Assembly (NCBI GenBank): GCA_947846985.1
Contig: CANTUZ010000004.1
Span: 7,058,927-7,122,926 of the forward strand
Reading direction: 5' to 3'
DNA from: Fratercula arctica
Lineage: Eukaryota; Chordata; Aves; Charadriiformes; Alcidae
Length of the DNA stretch: 64,000 nucleotides
Under the pieces are notes generated by a model that had not been told where the DNA came from, ran no database searches, and saw nothing but the letters and a program-made list of their open reading frames with translations. Position 1 is the stretch's first letter. Every line of letters starts with the position of its first letter. This document shows, piece after piece, positions 45,194-58,045 of this stretch. A program made the position numbers and the translations under genes.

Positions 45194-47620
45194 TCTCACT
45201 CTGTCTCCTCTTTTGTGTCCTGGTGCAGAAGAATTTGTTGTTGTAATCCTAAAAATGTTAGCAGGACAGGAAACAAACTTCCCACCCTGTCCTAATGATG
45301 TATTTCCACATGTTCCCACCATATGCAGTCTCTATTGTATTGTAGCATGTTTACAGGCTGTGGGTCAGGCGGGATCTCATCTGCCCAGTCCTGATCACTC
45401 AGACTGGTGACCTGGCTGGAGAAATTGGGCGGTTACCCTTCTACATCGCTGCTTGAGCTTCCTCTGCATTGGGGCCAGGCTGTGTCAGGAGGCCGGGGCA
45501 GAAAGCATGGAGCTTGCCTACGTCTCTGACATGGGGCTGGGATGTCCGCTGCTGCTCAGCCTGAGCAGCTCAGAAAGGATTAATGCTGGCCCAAAAGGGC
45601 TAGCTATGGTGTTCCCTGAGGTAAATACATGACAGAGGGTGCATCTTGCTGGAGAAATAAAAAATTTTTACAACTTGAGTTATTTGACAATTAAGAATGG
45701 AGGAGAGTATAGCAGCCATGTGACTGTTCCGGATTCTGTTAGCATTAGGACTGACCCAGGACTGCAGGGGAGGTTGGAAAACTGGTTGTATCCCTCCCTT
45801 CTCGGCTGGGGATTTTTTTTTAATTAGCGAGTGGTTTGTTTATTCATCAAAAACTTAAATGAGTGTAGTTTTGATTGACCTGGAAATATCTATGTACTTG
45901 GATTAAGTTTTACGATAAGTTTACCTGGATGAAGAATTAAGGCAAGAAAATCTGGCAGCTTCAAAACTACACATTTTGACATTCCCCTCACCCACATGCT
46001 AGGCTTTTGTGCATCTTGTTAATGAAGTTGGAAGTGAGTTAAGTGCCTTTCACATGAGGGAAGAAATGCCGGACCATTTCTTCGCCAGCTTCAATTTGGA
46101 GCAGATACTTTAAAAATAGGTCTTCAGACATTCACCTGATCTCAGCCTTGAAATTTTTCCTATTTTATTGTCATTTCTGATGCAGTTTGTAGGTCATAAC
46201 TCCTCAATGGAGCAGGCTTTGGAGATCCTGAGTTAGGTGACTAGCTTAGCTCCACCAGGTGATAGTCTGTCTTGGTCCTCAATAACATTTAGTTTAAATA
46301 AAGTGGAACAACCTTAGGAGGTGCCGAGGCACCTTTCTAGCCTAGCAGGTATGACCACCTTTGGGCAAGTAGGAGACTGGTTTGAAATGTCTGTGAATTG
46401 AACAGAGAGGAGATAACAAACTTAATGAATCTTCAAAAATTGCTCTTTTCTCACTCCTTCCCCTTCCTTTTCTCCATAGTCACATCTCTGATTTTGAGAC
46501 AATTTTCTTAAAAACCACGACTGACTTGCAAACCTTTTGGTATTGATGAAACAGTAATTTCTGAAGGAAATGGAATTAATGAGTATGTATTTTAATGCTG
46601 CTTTTGTGCTGTCCAGAATGAAAGTGCCCAGTGAAGAGAGAGTGAAACAACAGGCAAAGTAGAGGGAAGGTATGTGTAGGAGACTGGAGAAGGTACTTCC
46701 TGTGTTTGCTTTGAAAGCATTGATGTATAAAAATCCTTGTTTGTTTTTAGAAGGAGCCTCTGGAGGAAAACAACTGTGGGCAAGAACGTGCAAAATGTAG
46801 AGCTAGAATTATCTGACTTTATCCTGTCAAATGTTAAGCCAAACAGGAAGGTTTATTTTTCTCCCTTCTTTTTTTCTTTTGGCAACTACTTCCCTAAGCT
46901 TCCTATGGGGTGGAAATGGGCAATAAATAGCAGGGTATCTAATGGCATCATTCCAGGCCTCCCAGCTACTGGTGTTGGCAAGGAAATGGCTCTCCTTTTG
47001 CTTCCTTCTTATTTTTAGAGTGCTGAGTTTTCAGGGGGTGGAGGGAGGGTCGGCTATTATCAGTGAGAGTCAAACCACAGTGGCTGCCTTCCGCAGAGCT
47101 CTTACCATCCTGCCAAACTAGAGGAAGTTGGAGTCGTATAATTCACACCGCTAGCGGTTTTGCCTTGTAAGCGAGACTTCCTTTAAATTTAAAATACACG
47201 CAAAACTGAACTGTCTCATTCCTATAGAATCCCTGTTTTAAATATGTTCACATTTTTGTCTTCTGGCCTCTCCTTTTTTTTCCCCACTGCTACTTCTTCA
47301 AGTTTAAAAATGCTCACTGGAGAGTTGAATTGCGAACAGAACCAATGTTGCTCTTGGAAAAGTTGCTCAAAGTACAAGCCCTGGAGGACAACAGGATGAA
47401 AAAATCTTTTCTATGATTTGATGACTTCCATATAAAAATGATCTTCTCCAAAATTCTATTTTGAGTTTGGTGTATTTGAAAATTTCTTTTAGATTTGTCA
47501 GTCTTGCAAACTGTAGAAAATACAGCTGCGTTTATGTAAAATTGAGGGGATTTGTTTGTCATGAGATGGTAAAAAGAACAGAAAAACCCCAAGGATTGTT
47601 TTCAAGTTTCAGAAGTAAAG

Positions 47621-47640
47621 TTTTTTTTTTTTTTTTTTTT
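47621..47640. repeat. 20-base T run
   Basis: A T homopolymer with no associated element recognised. Confidence 0.95.
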
Positions 47641-50467
47641 GTGAAACTTTAAAAACTATTCTTAGCGTTTGCACAGGGGTACTTGATTTTCATTGTAAAT
47701 TTGTAAGCCAGCTCAAATTATTCAGAATGCATTCACACGATAGGCTTATATTTCTATTTGGCTGTGGAGCAGAGCTTTAAACTAGAGAAATTCAGCTTGG
47801 TTTTGATTTTGACATGAACGTTTCAAGCAGCCCTAGTTCAACAAACTTAATGCAAGAACATTTTTTTCTGCTCTTTGTTGCATATCCTGGACCTGGAGCA
47901 ATCATGGCTGGAAGCTTTGGTCTCCAGCAAGTGCCCTGGGTTGCTGCTTCCCCCAGAGCAGACTCGCTATACCAGATTTTTTTATGACTAACATTTGACC
48001 TGTTCTGAAGAGGCTCCACTGGTGGAGATTACACATCCTCCTCGGTTAGTATATTCCAGTTGTTAACCAGCATTTGCGTTCCTCTGACAAATAAATTCAA
48101 GCCAACAGTCAGTGGTTTGAAAAGGGGTGGGGGGAAAAAAAAAAGCTTTTCCAAGGTTGTTTCCTGGCTGTAGGTCTCAGCTGTGGTTTTAGCATACATC
48201 TTGTAGCAGGGGGTGCTGTGGAGATACAGCATGCTGGCAGCCTACAAATATTGGATACGGTCACAGTACCTCCCCAGGAGAATGTGGGGAACTTCTCAAC
48301 TACTGGCATGTAAAGATTAAGTTCAATCAAAGTCACTATCTACGGTAGGTGTTATAGGTGATGTTGGTAACCCCCAAAGTTTTCTATCATAATATTGTGC
48401 ACAGCTTTTTATAATTTTGTCAGACACTTCGCACTTTCGAATGAAATGTTCAATTGTTGGATGCCTATCTTAGCCATGTCATTTTTTTGGGAAGGCTTGA
48501 GCCAAAATGCTTTGGCCTGCCTGGGATTCATTTTGAAAGAAGCCTGGTGGTAATGTGAAGATGCCAGAAACTTTGTGCTTTGGAGCAGAACTTTTGTAAC
48601 TTTGTGCAGAAGGTGACCTCAGTGTCAGAGGTTTAGAAATCTCTCTGGTCTGGACTATATTCTACCACGTTGTATGCAAATTGTATGTTCTGAAATTTCT
48701 CCTAGCGAAGGAAAACTCAATTCCTAGGCTAGATTTGCAGCTTCACTTGAGTCTTGAGGCACAAGGCAAGGTATGATATCAGAGGAACAGGTAAGGAAAG
48801 AACCAGAGCAGAAATATCTGATTATACAAGTTCAAATTCTGTTGGTCCAGATTACACCAAGGAGTTCAATCACAGTAGACATCTTTCATAGATTGTTTAA
48901 ATAGGGCCTTGGTGGTTTCTGAAGAATGATTTTGTAGTTATGAAGATGTCTTCGGGTGGTTTACTAAGTCTGTGATAATTGATCTAGCCCCTTGGGTATG
49001 TGTCAGTCTGGGATTTGGCACAACCTTAGCTGAAGCACAGTATTTTCCAGTCACGTGGTTCTGGCAGAGTGGTTCCACAATCCATGGTGGCTGCTTGTTT
49101 CATATAGTTTCTGATGCAAAGGCTGAGGAGGACCCTGGGACTGATCCAGCCTTGGAAAGTCATGAAGCTGAATTGATAGTGCAAGTTTGTTTTCACTTGT
49201 GCTTTGTGTAGTAACGTGGGGATGCAGGCACTAGGCAATGAGGTTTACATCATCCGCACTTGGTCTCCCACAGAGGTTCATTTTGAACCTGAGCACAGAG
49301 ACATTTCTGCTGTCGTGTGATGATACTTTTGTACAAGCCTGTGCATTCTACTCAATGTGAGATCATTTTATTTTACCAGAAAAAAACACCCTCAGCGATG
49401 AACAAGTCGGAATATTGCTATAAGATGATGATTATTTTTATTTTGATGACAAAAGTGAAAGACTCTTCAAACAGATTAAAAAAACTTGGGTTAGCATGTT
49501 CATCCTGAGACTACTGAATATATACCCAGAAAAATCTGTGCTGTCTAAATTCCAACTTGATTTCTGTGAGAATACAGTCTAATGACTCTATTATTACACT
49601 AAAATACTCCTGTTCTTGGTGTTTTCTTGGCTTATTTGTGTTCCAAATGCACCTTTCTCCAAGCAGAGTTTGATGCTATGAGAAGGTAAGCATAATAAAT
49701 CAATCCATTATAAACCTTCTTTGCGCTTAACTTAAAATGTTCTGCTCTTTAGACTATATTAAAGACAAGATTTAATAGTCTTCTGTACTTAGTTATCATT
49801 CTTATCTGTTGTATAATAGTATTTTGGAAAGTGTAAATTGTTTTTTATTACAGACTTTGCAGAATCCATAATGAAATATTGATTCTATCAAAGGCACATT
49901 TATGACTGCAAGTTTCTTATTGTAACACGGTTTGTCTAACACATCTTTAAAGGTTTAAGGGCTCTTCCCTCTTTCCTTTTGTCTCTGAGAGCCCTGGTTT
50001 ACTGGGATAAGGCATGATGTTTCCTGAGTGGTTACATTAAATGTATTATCCACTTGGTGTGCTTGAATAGGAATTATGACAGAGCAAACCCTTTTGGAAG
50101 TAGCTAATAAATCTCTTAACATTCTAAACATGGGTGCTGAGACAAGGAGACCTGGACTAAACCATGTTTAGGGATAATGTGTATCTTTGATACCCATGCA
50201 CACTATGATACAGGAACATTCTGAAATACTGAGCAGTCTGTGAAGTGATTACCTGGCTAATTTTATGCCAAACACATGGTGTATATTTTTCAACATAGAT
50301 CGCTAAGATGTGATCCCATATAGGAACATGCAGCTTTCTGTTGAATACCATAAATACAAGGATCAAGTACATGCCTTCTAACAGGCATGGTGAGACTTTA
50401 TGAGAAGCGCTGTGAAAAATGATTTATTTTCACACCATTTAACATCACAGTCCTTATCTTTCCATAG

Positions 50468-50510
50468 AAACAGGGAAAAATTTCCCCAAGTGGAAATTTT
50501 CTACTAAAAG
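50468..50510 (+). other. Candidate exon, 43 nt (first of a pair)
   Basis: A 3' splice-like site (TCCTTATCTTTCCATAG, ending 50467) and a full-consensus donor (TAAAAG|GTGAGT) flank 43 bases. Two frames are open: KQGKISPSGNFLLK plus one base, and TGKNFPKWKFSTK plus two bases. Both can be continued in frame into 50591-50636 across an 80-base GT-AG gap. The segment also holds a nine-base inverted repeat (AAAATTTCC / GGAAATTTT). Unrecognised. Confidence 0.17.
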
Positions 50511-50590
50511 GTGAGTCTTAGAGTATGGTTAAGGAAGTAGCAGAGGAAAGAACATAAAAATATTCCCTTGTTTGTTTTTGTTGGATTCAG

Positions 50591-50636
50591 GAAGAACACT
50601 AATTCTGCAGGGGCAACCACAGTGCTACAAAGCAAG
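50591..50636 (+). other. Candidate exon, 46 nt (second of a pair)
   Basis: A 3' splice-like site rich in T (TTGTTTTTGTTGGATTCAG, ending 50590) precedes 46 bases that end at AGCAAG|GTATTA, a moderate donor. The frames compatible with 50468-50510 are both open; one reads KNTNSAGATTVLQSK. The implied 80-base intron is short but within the range seen in birds. The frame also runs on past the donor to 50864. Confidence 0.15.
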
Positions 50637-53478
50637 GTATTAGGTTTCATGCTGGAGTCCCCAGGGTGGCCTGTAAAAAGTAAGGAGAGAAAACCTCTGG
50701 GAGAAACCATTGGGTGTGCTCGCTTGGAGATGGCTGCTGTTTATGTGGCTGCTGGGGTGTGGTGTATAGGTTATAAAACAGGGGGGAACATGTGCTATTG
50801 CCGTATGACATCTCCGATAAAGTGTCTAAGAGCTGGTTTAGATTGTGTCCCCTTGAGCTGCTGACTTGGTCTTCCTGCAATTGGACTTGTGTAGAATGCC
50901 TGTGGCTCCAACATTGCAGTTCTCACGATTCCTAGCCAGGTTACTTTTTAGCATCTAGATTGGAGCTGCTGTTGCTACTGCAGTTGTTTTTTTTTGATCT
51001 TGTTCATTTATTTTAAGATGACCTGTCCAAAAGAGGCAGAGATAAGTCAGAAAGCAACCTTGGGAAGGAAGAGGTGGAAACCTGTTTTACCTCCATTAGA
51101 GTTGGTAGAATTTGACCACTGAGAATTTGGCCTGCTAACAGTAAGTCCTTGCCCAACACATGTATGATCTAAAGATCCCATCTTGTTATGAAAATTCTGG
51201 GCCAGCATGTTTGGTTACCTCTAACACTCTTGACTGCAGCTTGGGGTGGCTTAGACTTTAATGTATGAAAAGAGAATGGGGATCCATGAGCTGCAGTGTA
51301 AGGGAATACAAACAGCATCTACCTGCACAGTTTCTTGCTCTGACTTTTATTATCTTCTCTTACTCCCTTTTTCAGTTTGGTAATTTTGATGGAGGTTGTA
51401 GGCCAGGGGTTGCTAGCAAAATGGAGATCAAAGTTAAACTGAGGAGATAAAATGGCTTACATTTTACAATATTAAAACTGGTAGATTCCAATTTAGCACA
51501 GTCTTTTGATATTTATGCTTGAAAACTAGTGGATGCTAAAGGACATTTCTGTCCCTTGAAGGAACACAAATATTATTATATCTTCTGTTAGACAGAAAGT
51601 TTGACTGGCAGTTACTATGTTTGCATGCTATGTGTATATTCGCCTTCTGTAGAAGTGGAACTATTCAAAGGTTTGGAAGCTCCTGTATGCAGCACCTTTG
51701 TGCGAATTCTTCTTTCCCTATAATAAAAGCAAAACAGACAGCACTCAGGTGTGTCCAGAGATCTCAGTGACCTGAAAACAGTGTAGATTTATGCTGCTGT
51801 AATTTATTTGAAGCCTTGTCATCTGCCTTTACTTTTGCAGTGAGATGCTAATCTTCTCAGATTTTGTGCACTGTTAGTACATGTAAAAAGCTGTCCAAAA
51901 GGTTGATATCTGCATTGTTTGATGACATTTACAATGAATGTTTCGAAACATATTTGTACTGGTTTAGAGTAAGTTTTACAAATTGATTGCAACCTTTGCA
52001 AATAATACTAGGAAAAAAGCCCAGGATAAACATTCAGGGTTTTGATTTTTGGATGTGGGCAGTACAGTGTGAACTGAGTGTGTAATAATTAAGTAAGAAG
52101 GTAGAAGTCCTGTGTGTTGAAAGGGACTTTTCCGGTGAGACTGGTTGGTTAATTTGGTCAAAAGTCTGTGGGATGGGAGAAATAAACTTTCTGATGAAAT
52201 AAAAAACTTAAATGAAAACTTTCCACTTGGGTTGAATTTCTATGCTGTCTTCAAAAACACTAAAGCTTACTGAACTGAGGAAAGGTTTTAGTTGCCAAAA
52301 ACAAGCAAAATTTAACTCTGTATGTAAACTGGAAACTCCAATTAAATTGGAAATTGTTCATTTTCCTAAAATGCTTTTGTGTGGGTTGGGAAGTCGGGGT
52401 ATAATTTCCTGACCAGCTCTAACAGGCTTGCAGCGCTGCTGCTTTTTATACTTGTAGGCAGCCGGAACCGGTGACTAAGGTTTCGCTAATATTGCAAATT
52501 CTATGAGCTGGTTGTTTGTGAGCATGTAATTGACCTTTGCTGGCAAAGTGATGTGAAGATAAGGAAAGGGAAAGGATAGATTTCAATTCACTTATTTTCT
52601 CCAGCTCGGAGGAATACACACCAATGCTGCCTCTTGTTTTAGAAATCCTTTAAGCGCAGTCTGTAGTAATTGTTTCAGTAGCACATAAGGCAATTGCCTG
52701 CTTAATTGCACAGGTAGGAACCTGAAGTTATTTTGCAAACATCTTCAGTATTTGGAAGGCTTCTCATCCGCAGTGATCTGATAGCAAACAATACGGTCTT
52801 CTATAGACAAGCAGTGTTCCCAATCCCTTACCATCCATGGCTTCAAAGGATGCTTTTCCTGAGTGCTCTCTGGGAGGTGAAACAAAGAAAGATATGAAGC
52901 AAAACCAATTTCTCAGTCCCTGCCATATTTTCTCGGGAAGTGGGTTTTCTTGACAGGTAGAAAGTATCAATTTATTATCAATGGCAAATGGGGGGAAAAA
53001 AGAAGACAACTGTTTTCAATCAAATTAGGGATATATGTGCATGCAGCTTAGGTTCTGAACTTAAATTCTCACCTAGATTTGGACCACCGTAAAGTTGGTA
53101 ATGTGAAATGAAAATTCTATTTTGAGAGGGGGAAAAAAGAGCCTATTTGAATGTTGGCAATCACTGGCAATTTCCACATAATTCCTGACTTTGTCCAGTG
53201 ATTTGATGTAGCAGAATGACACCAGACTTAGAGTGTCAAGCTGCCAAGGACAGCAGTTGCAACTGTGCCTTGAACGGTACTGATTTCCAGCCAGGTAGAT
53301 GTCACTGGGACTGAGAGAAATGATGATGTTTATACTGGGGAGAGAAAATTTAGCCAGGGGAGGGGAGTAAAGCTTCTGCTGTAGCCATTTGTCATCTTAA
53401 ATGCTCCAAATCCTTCTCAGTTTTGGAGTAGCAAAAGATTGAATCCTGCCTTCCCATAGACTTCTTTTGAAATGCTGC

Positions 53479-53545
53479 ATCCACAGCAGCATCCACAGTG
53501 GCTCTAGTGACTGAAGAAAGTGTGTGTGTGTGCACGTGTGTGTAC
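53479..53545. repeat. 12-bp tandem duplication and TG microsatellite
   Basis: CATCCACAGCAG followed by CATCCACAG (from 53479), then after a short gap a (TG)n run interrupted by CACGTG (53520-53545). The TG part is a perfect purine-pyrimidine alternation of about 25 bases, a Z-DNA-prone composition, with an E-box CACGTG in its centre. Confidence 0.9.
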
Positions 53546-56500
53546 TGCCATGTGGCAGAGTTTGTGTTGTTTTATATCCCTCACTGATATGGCTATTTTA
53601 TGCTCAGTTTTGCTGGTCTGGATTTTTTGGCAATAGTTTCTGAAGGCAGTGTGTGTTGTATATGAGCGAGGTTATTTTTCCATACCCGGAAAGATTGAAA
53701 CATCTCTTTGTCTCTGTCTGTCTCTCTCCTTTGGGGTGAGAAGAAGGAAGGACAATTCTGAGGTGTTGAATGTCCTTTACCAATGTTGAAGTCAGCAGTG
53801 GCGATGTCTTCCTCGTGCTTATAGGACTGTGCCCGAAAAAAGCATTTTCATTTCAACATTGCAAAGGTAGGAGCTGAGAACAGGCTGGTTTTCTCATTGT
53901 GTTTATTCAGCCGTCTCTCGTTTCTGAAGACCGGGTTCAGGAGCAAGGTACCGCGCAGTCAGCTTCTCGACTTGCTGATGTTTGCACTCGCCTTCCCCTG
54001 TGACTCATTCCAAACACATCTTGTTCATTCAGGAGGGTAATTTTCTATTTCCACTTTGGTGCACTTCTCCTCCTCCTCCTCTGCCCCCTCCTTCCAGATC
54101 TAAAATGTCCTGTCAGCTGCTGTTTATCTGATGGTTCAAATGTCCATGCTTGGTTTCTTTTTCCCCGTCGCTACAGTTTCTCCTTCCGTTCCAAAGGCTG
54201 TTTTAGTTGTCATTTCTATTCCCCTGTCAGCAGCATTCTTCATCGTCTCTGGCTCAGGCAGTCTGTCTACATGGTTTCTTTAGAGGTGTTTTTGTCCTAA
54301 ATGAGTGCCTCCTAGGAAGCCCAATGTAGCATAACATAATTAAGTGACAATATATGAGGTGCCAGTCCTTTACCAGGCAGTTAATGACTGGCTGGAAGAT
54401 TTACAGGCATGAGGTAGAGTCAGAGGAAATTTAGCACTCTGACTTGCAGTTAAATGACAGGTAGAGGACATTTGAACACTCCTGTGTACCAAATAGATAC
54501 TAGTTTAAATTTAGTCAGTGGTCAACTTGCTTCTTTCTATATGAAATTGCATGAATGTTAAACTTATCAAGGCTGGAAGATGTTACACAGTACCATTCCC
54601 CTTGCTGAATGGTATCCCTGGGTTGTCTTGGTGAGGTGGAGGGTGGCAGCAGGCTTCATTTTCATTCCTTATCTTCCAGTATTTGCATGGCTACATCTGG
54701 GAAGATTTTACTCAGGGTTCTTGCTGCTTCCCTTTTTCATTACTTTAATTGTAATGTAGTGTACACTCATGATCTACCCAAAATAGCCTGTGTATTCTTT
54801 ATCCTATATGCTTACAAGCTTTGCTTTAGCATTGTGCTCTGGAGGTTGTGCCTTGTGCTTCACGATCTGCGTACTGATGCCCCAGGCAGGGCAAAGAAAA
54901 GTGTTTCCCACCCCTGCAGACAGTTTACACGTGCCTCTCTCATCTTCCGATTCCACCTTTTTCCAGACACAAATCAATCATCGAGCTCTCTGGCAATCCT
55001 TCACAGCTTGCTGAAGTGAAGTACAGGGATGTAAAAAATAACTTTATGCTTTGTTATTTTTAGGTATCTAGATACACTGTAAATGGATATATGTATCCCA
55101 TTCACCATTTGCCCCTTCCGCAGCCCACATGGAAAGAAATACGAAGATTGTTTACCTTGGTTTGGAAGTTACTTTGCATATTTGAAATGTTTCCAATGGT
55201 TTCTATACTTCTAAACATATTAAATATTAGTTTTCAAGGCCGGGGGAATTATGCAAGCAGGACTTGCGGAAAGTGTGTGCATGTGGCACGCAGAACATAG
55301 GTTGAGTGATACCTGCTCACATTCATCTTTTTAAAAGATAAAGGGGAAAAAACTTTTTTTTTGAAACAATGTCTCCATGATTATTCCAGGTAGAGTACCA
55401 GATCCTTCAACTTTTGCCTTTTTTCTTTTCTTTTTCCCCCCTCTAGCTCACTAATGTTTCCACTTATGACTTTTTTTTTTTTCTTCTTTCCTCTTTTAGT
55501 AGCAGATTACTGTGGCCACTAAGAGGTACTGTTGATACAGCTCTAGTTACAGCAGTTTAGTTACTGAAATAGAGATCTTTTTGTGTACTCTTCGCATATT
55601 TCAGCTGCTCTTTCTTTGTATCCTTTTATTTGTTGTTGTGTGGTAGTGGTGTTTTTTTTTTCAAATGAGTAGGCTGTTTACATTAGTTTAAATACTCAGT
55701 TTTATGCTATTCAGCTTCATGCACGTGTACAAGCCATGTGAATATAATGCACAGTGATATAAGCCAGGGTTAGCAATACAGACTGGGTACCTGGCGCTCA
55801 GCCCCCTGGTTACGCCTCCCAGATGCTGCTGCTGGAGGTGCCAGATGCTTTGCCTGTTTGTCAGACCATGCTGATAACACATTGTGGTGGCTTTTATTAT
55901 GCCTGAGGGTGATGTGGAGGCACTCTGCACCTGTTTGCAAACATATGCCCCATCCACAGATCACCCTGTGCACCAAAAAACTGCTCGAGCAGCAGTTCCT
56001 TTCCCCTAGGTCTTTAGCAAAGTGATATTTTCCCTAGAAATTACAATGGCATCTTTCTTGGTGTGTGGTGTGGTGTCTCCATGGGGTGGGTGGGTTGTTG
56101 AGCTAAGTGAGATTGAGCTGCACCAAAGAAGGGAATACTGAGATCCCCGAAGGAAAGGTGCAGCCTCCTCCAGGACTGCTCGTTTCAGGGCTTTTGATGG
56201 TAGGGGCTGGTATATCCAGATGGTACCCAATTTTCTAGACTTGATTCAGAGCAACTTCAGCTACTTCTTTTGGCTGGCTACAACCTGCCCTGTAGTTATG
56301 AGACCAGGGGCTTGCTGGACCTGGTAACCAAGCTGATGGCTTTGTGTTTCTGGAGAGGCAGTTATTAGGCAAAGTTACTGTATTGCTATTTTTGCCTGAC
56401 TAGATGATCTTCCTGTCCTTTGCTGTGGCTCCTTTCAAACAGAAGAGTCTGGATTTGTATTTTAAGTCTGTATACTAATTTCTGACTCTTGAAAGGAGCT

Positions 56501-57504
56501 CATCTAGACCACTATCTCTGAATATGTGAATTTGGGGGTCTTTTAAAACTTTTTTTTCATGACATTTCTTCACTTACACTTTTGGAAGTGTAGGAGCAAA
56601 TCTTTTAAAGTTTTCCAAATGTCACTAACTTGTTGTTGAAACATGCTCCAGACTTGGATACATGCTGGTGTTTAGATGCCTAAATCTTACTTAATCCAAT
56701 GATGAAATGGCTGGCAGATTTCACCTTTCTCCCACCTTATGTTCGTGGGTGCCTGTATTAAAATAAGAATTTGAATTGCCAGCTCTTAAAGAAGTGGCAA
56801 ATTGATGTGGATCTCTGCTTTCTCCCACCAGCATATCCTGTACCTTTTACGATTGCTTTTCAACTCCCCCACCCCGTCATTTAGCATCAAACTACCTGCA
56901 TTCATTTTGAGTTGTCATCATGAGGTCGCTGTATGCCATAGTGAGATTTCCCTTGATTTAATTGCGTGATCATGAGTATCATCTGAACCTCCAGGAGACC
57001 CATACACTCAAAGGAAGCGTATCCAGATGCCTGTCAATTTAATTGCCGAGTGTGTGTATGTGTATATCACTGCCCTCTCCTGTGTAAAATAGGTACTGCT
57101 CCAAGATCTGCCTCAGGCCATTTTATTATGAAACCAACAGCTGTGTCATCCTCCTGATGAAGGAAGAGAGTCTTGTGGCTTTGGCCTGGGAAATGTTCTG
57201 TCTGCTGTTTCTGCGAAGTTTGGAGTGGTTGTGGTCAGCTGCAACAGGATCATCCTCTGCGCCTTCAAAAAACAAAGGGAGAAAAGAGGGCGAGAACTTA
57301 CCTGGTTTTGTCTCAAAGCGGATTAAAGCATAGCTATTGAGTTGATACAGCTTTATTTTTAAAAGTACTAGTAATTAAAAAATGTTTCTTTGTAACTTAT
57401 CTTAATGAGCATTGGGACAGCATCCTTCTTTTAGGAAACACTATAGGGCATTTGTATAATATTTTCATAACACGGAAAGGACTGTTTGGCTGTTTGATGC
57501 ACAT
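53546..57504. other. Unassigned non-coding DNA
   Basis: No recognised gene. It contains short TCTG and CTC simple repeats near 53709 and 54066 and an AP-1-like TGACTCA near 54001. A perfect minus-strand donor match, CCAG|GTAAGT, ends its exon side near 57301 but has no convincing acceptor upstream. A plus-strand frame of 136 codons (54609-55019) has several hydrophobic stretches but no recognised family. Confidence 0.5.
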
Positions 57505-57610
57505 AGGGCCAACTGGCCCAAATCAAGTAATTTAAGTTATAGAGCTGGGATCTGAATCTGAAATTACCCACAATTGCAACTCCTTGGCTCTAGGATTTTG
57601 GAGTGGAACT
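57505..57610 (-). mobile_element. Probable MIR/CORE-SINE relic, antisense
   Basis: On the plus strand TGGCCCAAATCAAGTAATTT, then TTATAGAGCTGGGATCTGAA and finally AACTCCTTGGCTCTAGG parallel the antisense MIR blocks CTTGCCCAAGGTCAC, GTGGCAGAGCTGGGATTCGAA and GACTCCAAAGCCC. The central AGAGCTGGGATCTGAA is the best match. It lies 360 bp from a second tRNA-derived-looking segment (57971-58045). Confidence 0.5.
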
Positions 57611-57970
57611 TTAGAGATAGAATGGCCAGATCTGAAATCCAGAGTTCAATGTATGTTTCCACAAAACTAAGAGTCTTCTGAACTGAGCTCATTTCTAATT
57701 GCAGCTGAAAAGGGCACTTGTAAATCTGAGAGTTCTTTGTTGCTTTCTGGAAGATTTGCTATCTGTTACCATACGTCTATAGGATATTGTTGAAACGAAC
57801 TGAATCATGGTTATCTGTAAATGTTAGGAGGGATATTGACTAGAAACAGAAAGTTAGGAGTAATCACAGAAGAAGCAGAAATTCCATTTAGTTCCAAGAC
57901 TATGAATACAACAGGTGCGTGAGAGCCACAGGGCAGGGAGCTCCAAGAAGAGAGTGCCAAGTGGGGGACC

Positions 57971-58045
57971 AGATGGCTTGTGGCACTGGTAAAGCATATG
58001 AAGTCGTTTGCCTGTAGATTATGAATTCAAGTGCAGCTCAGGCTT
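57971..58045 (+). mobile_element. Possible tRNA-derived SINE head
   Basis: TGGCACTGGTAAAGCATATG resembles a tRNA A-box region (TAGCTCAGTGGTAGAGCGCATG). About 45 bases on, ATGAATTCAAGTGCAGCTC resembles the B-box region of a SINE (GGTTCAAATCCTGGCTC). The spacing fits a tRNA gene or tRNA-derived SINE. The B-box itself is degenerate and no cloverleaf can be drawn, so this is not a functional tRNA. Confidence 0.25.

Larger units (their letters stand above)
42715..53478. other. Unassigned non-coding DNA
   Basis: No recognised gene or transposon. It contains an A/C-only tract (44652-44697), a G run next to a palindrome (45167-45193), a 20-base T run (47621-47640) and a pair of exon-like segments (50468-50510 and 50591-50636). 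An acceptor-like site ending 46749 opens frames of 21 and about 90 codons without a usable donor. Open frames elsewhere are under 125 codons and unrecognised. Confidence 0.5.

Noticed and set aside
46737..47018. T-rich acceptor near 46749 opening a 90-codon frame
   Set aside because: No acceptable donor, and the later part of the frame crosses T-rich low-complexity DNA.
57301..57365. Minus-strand exon ending at a perfect GTAAGT donor
   Set aside because: No acceptor with a pyrimidine tract, and no promoter signal for a first exon.
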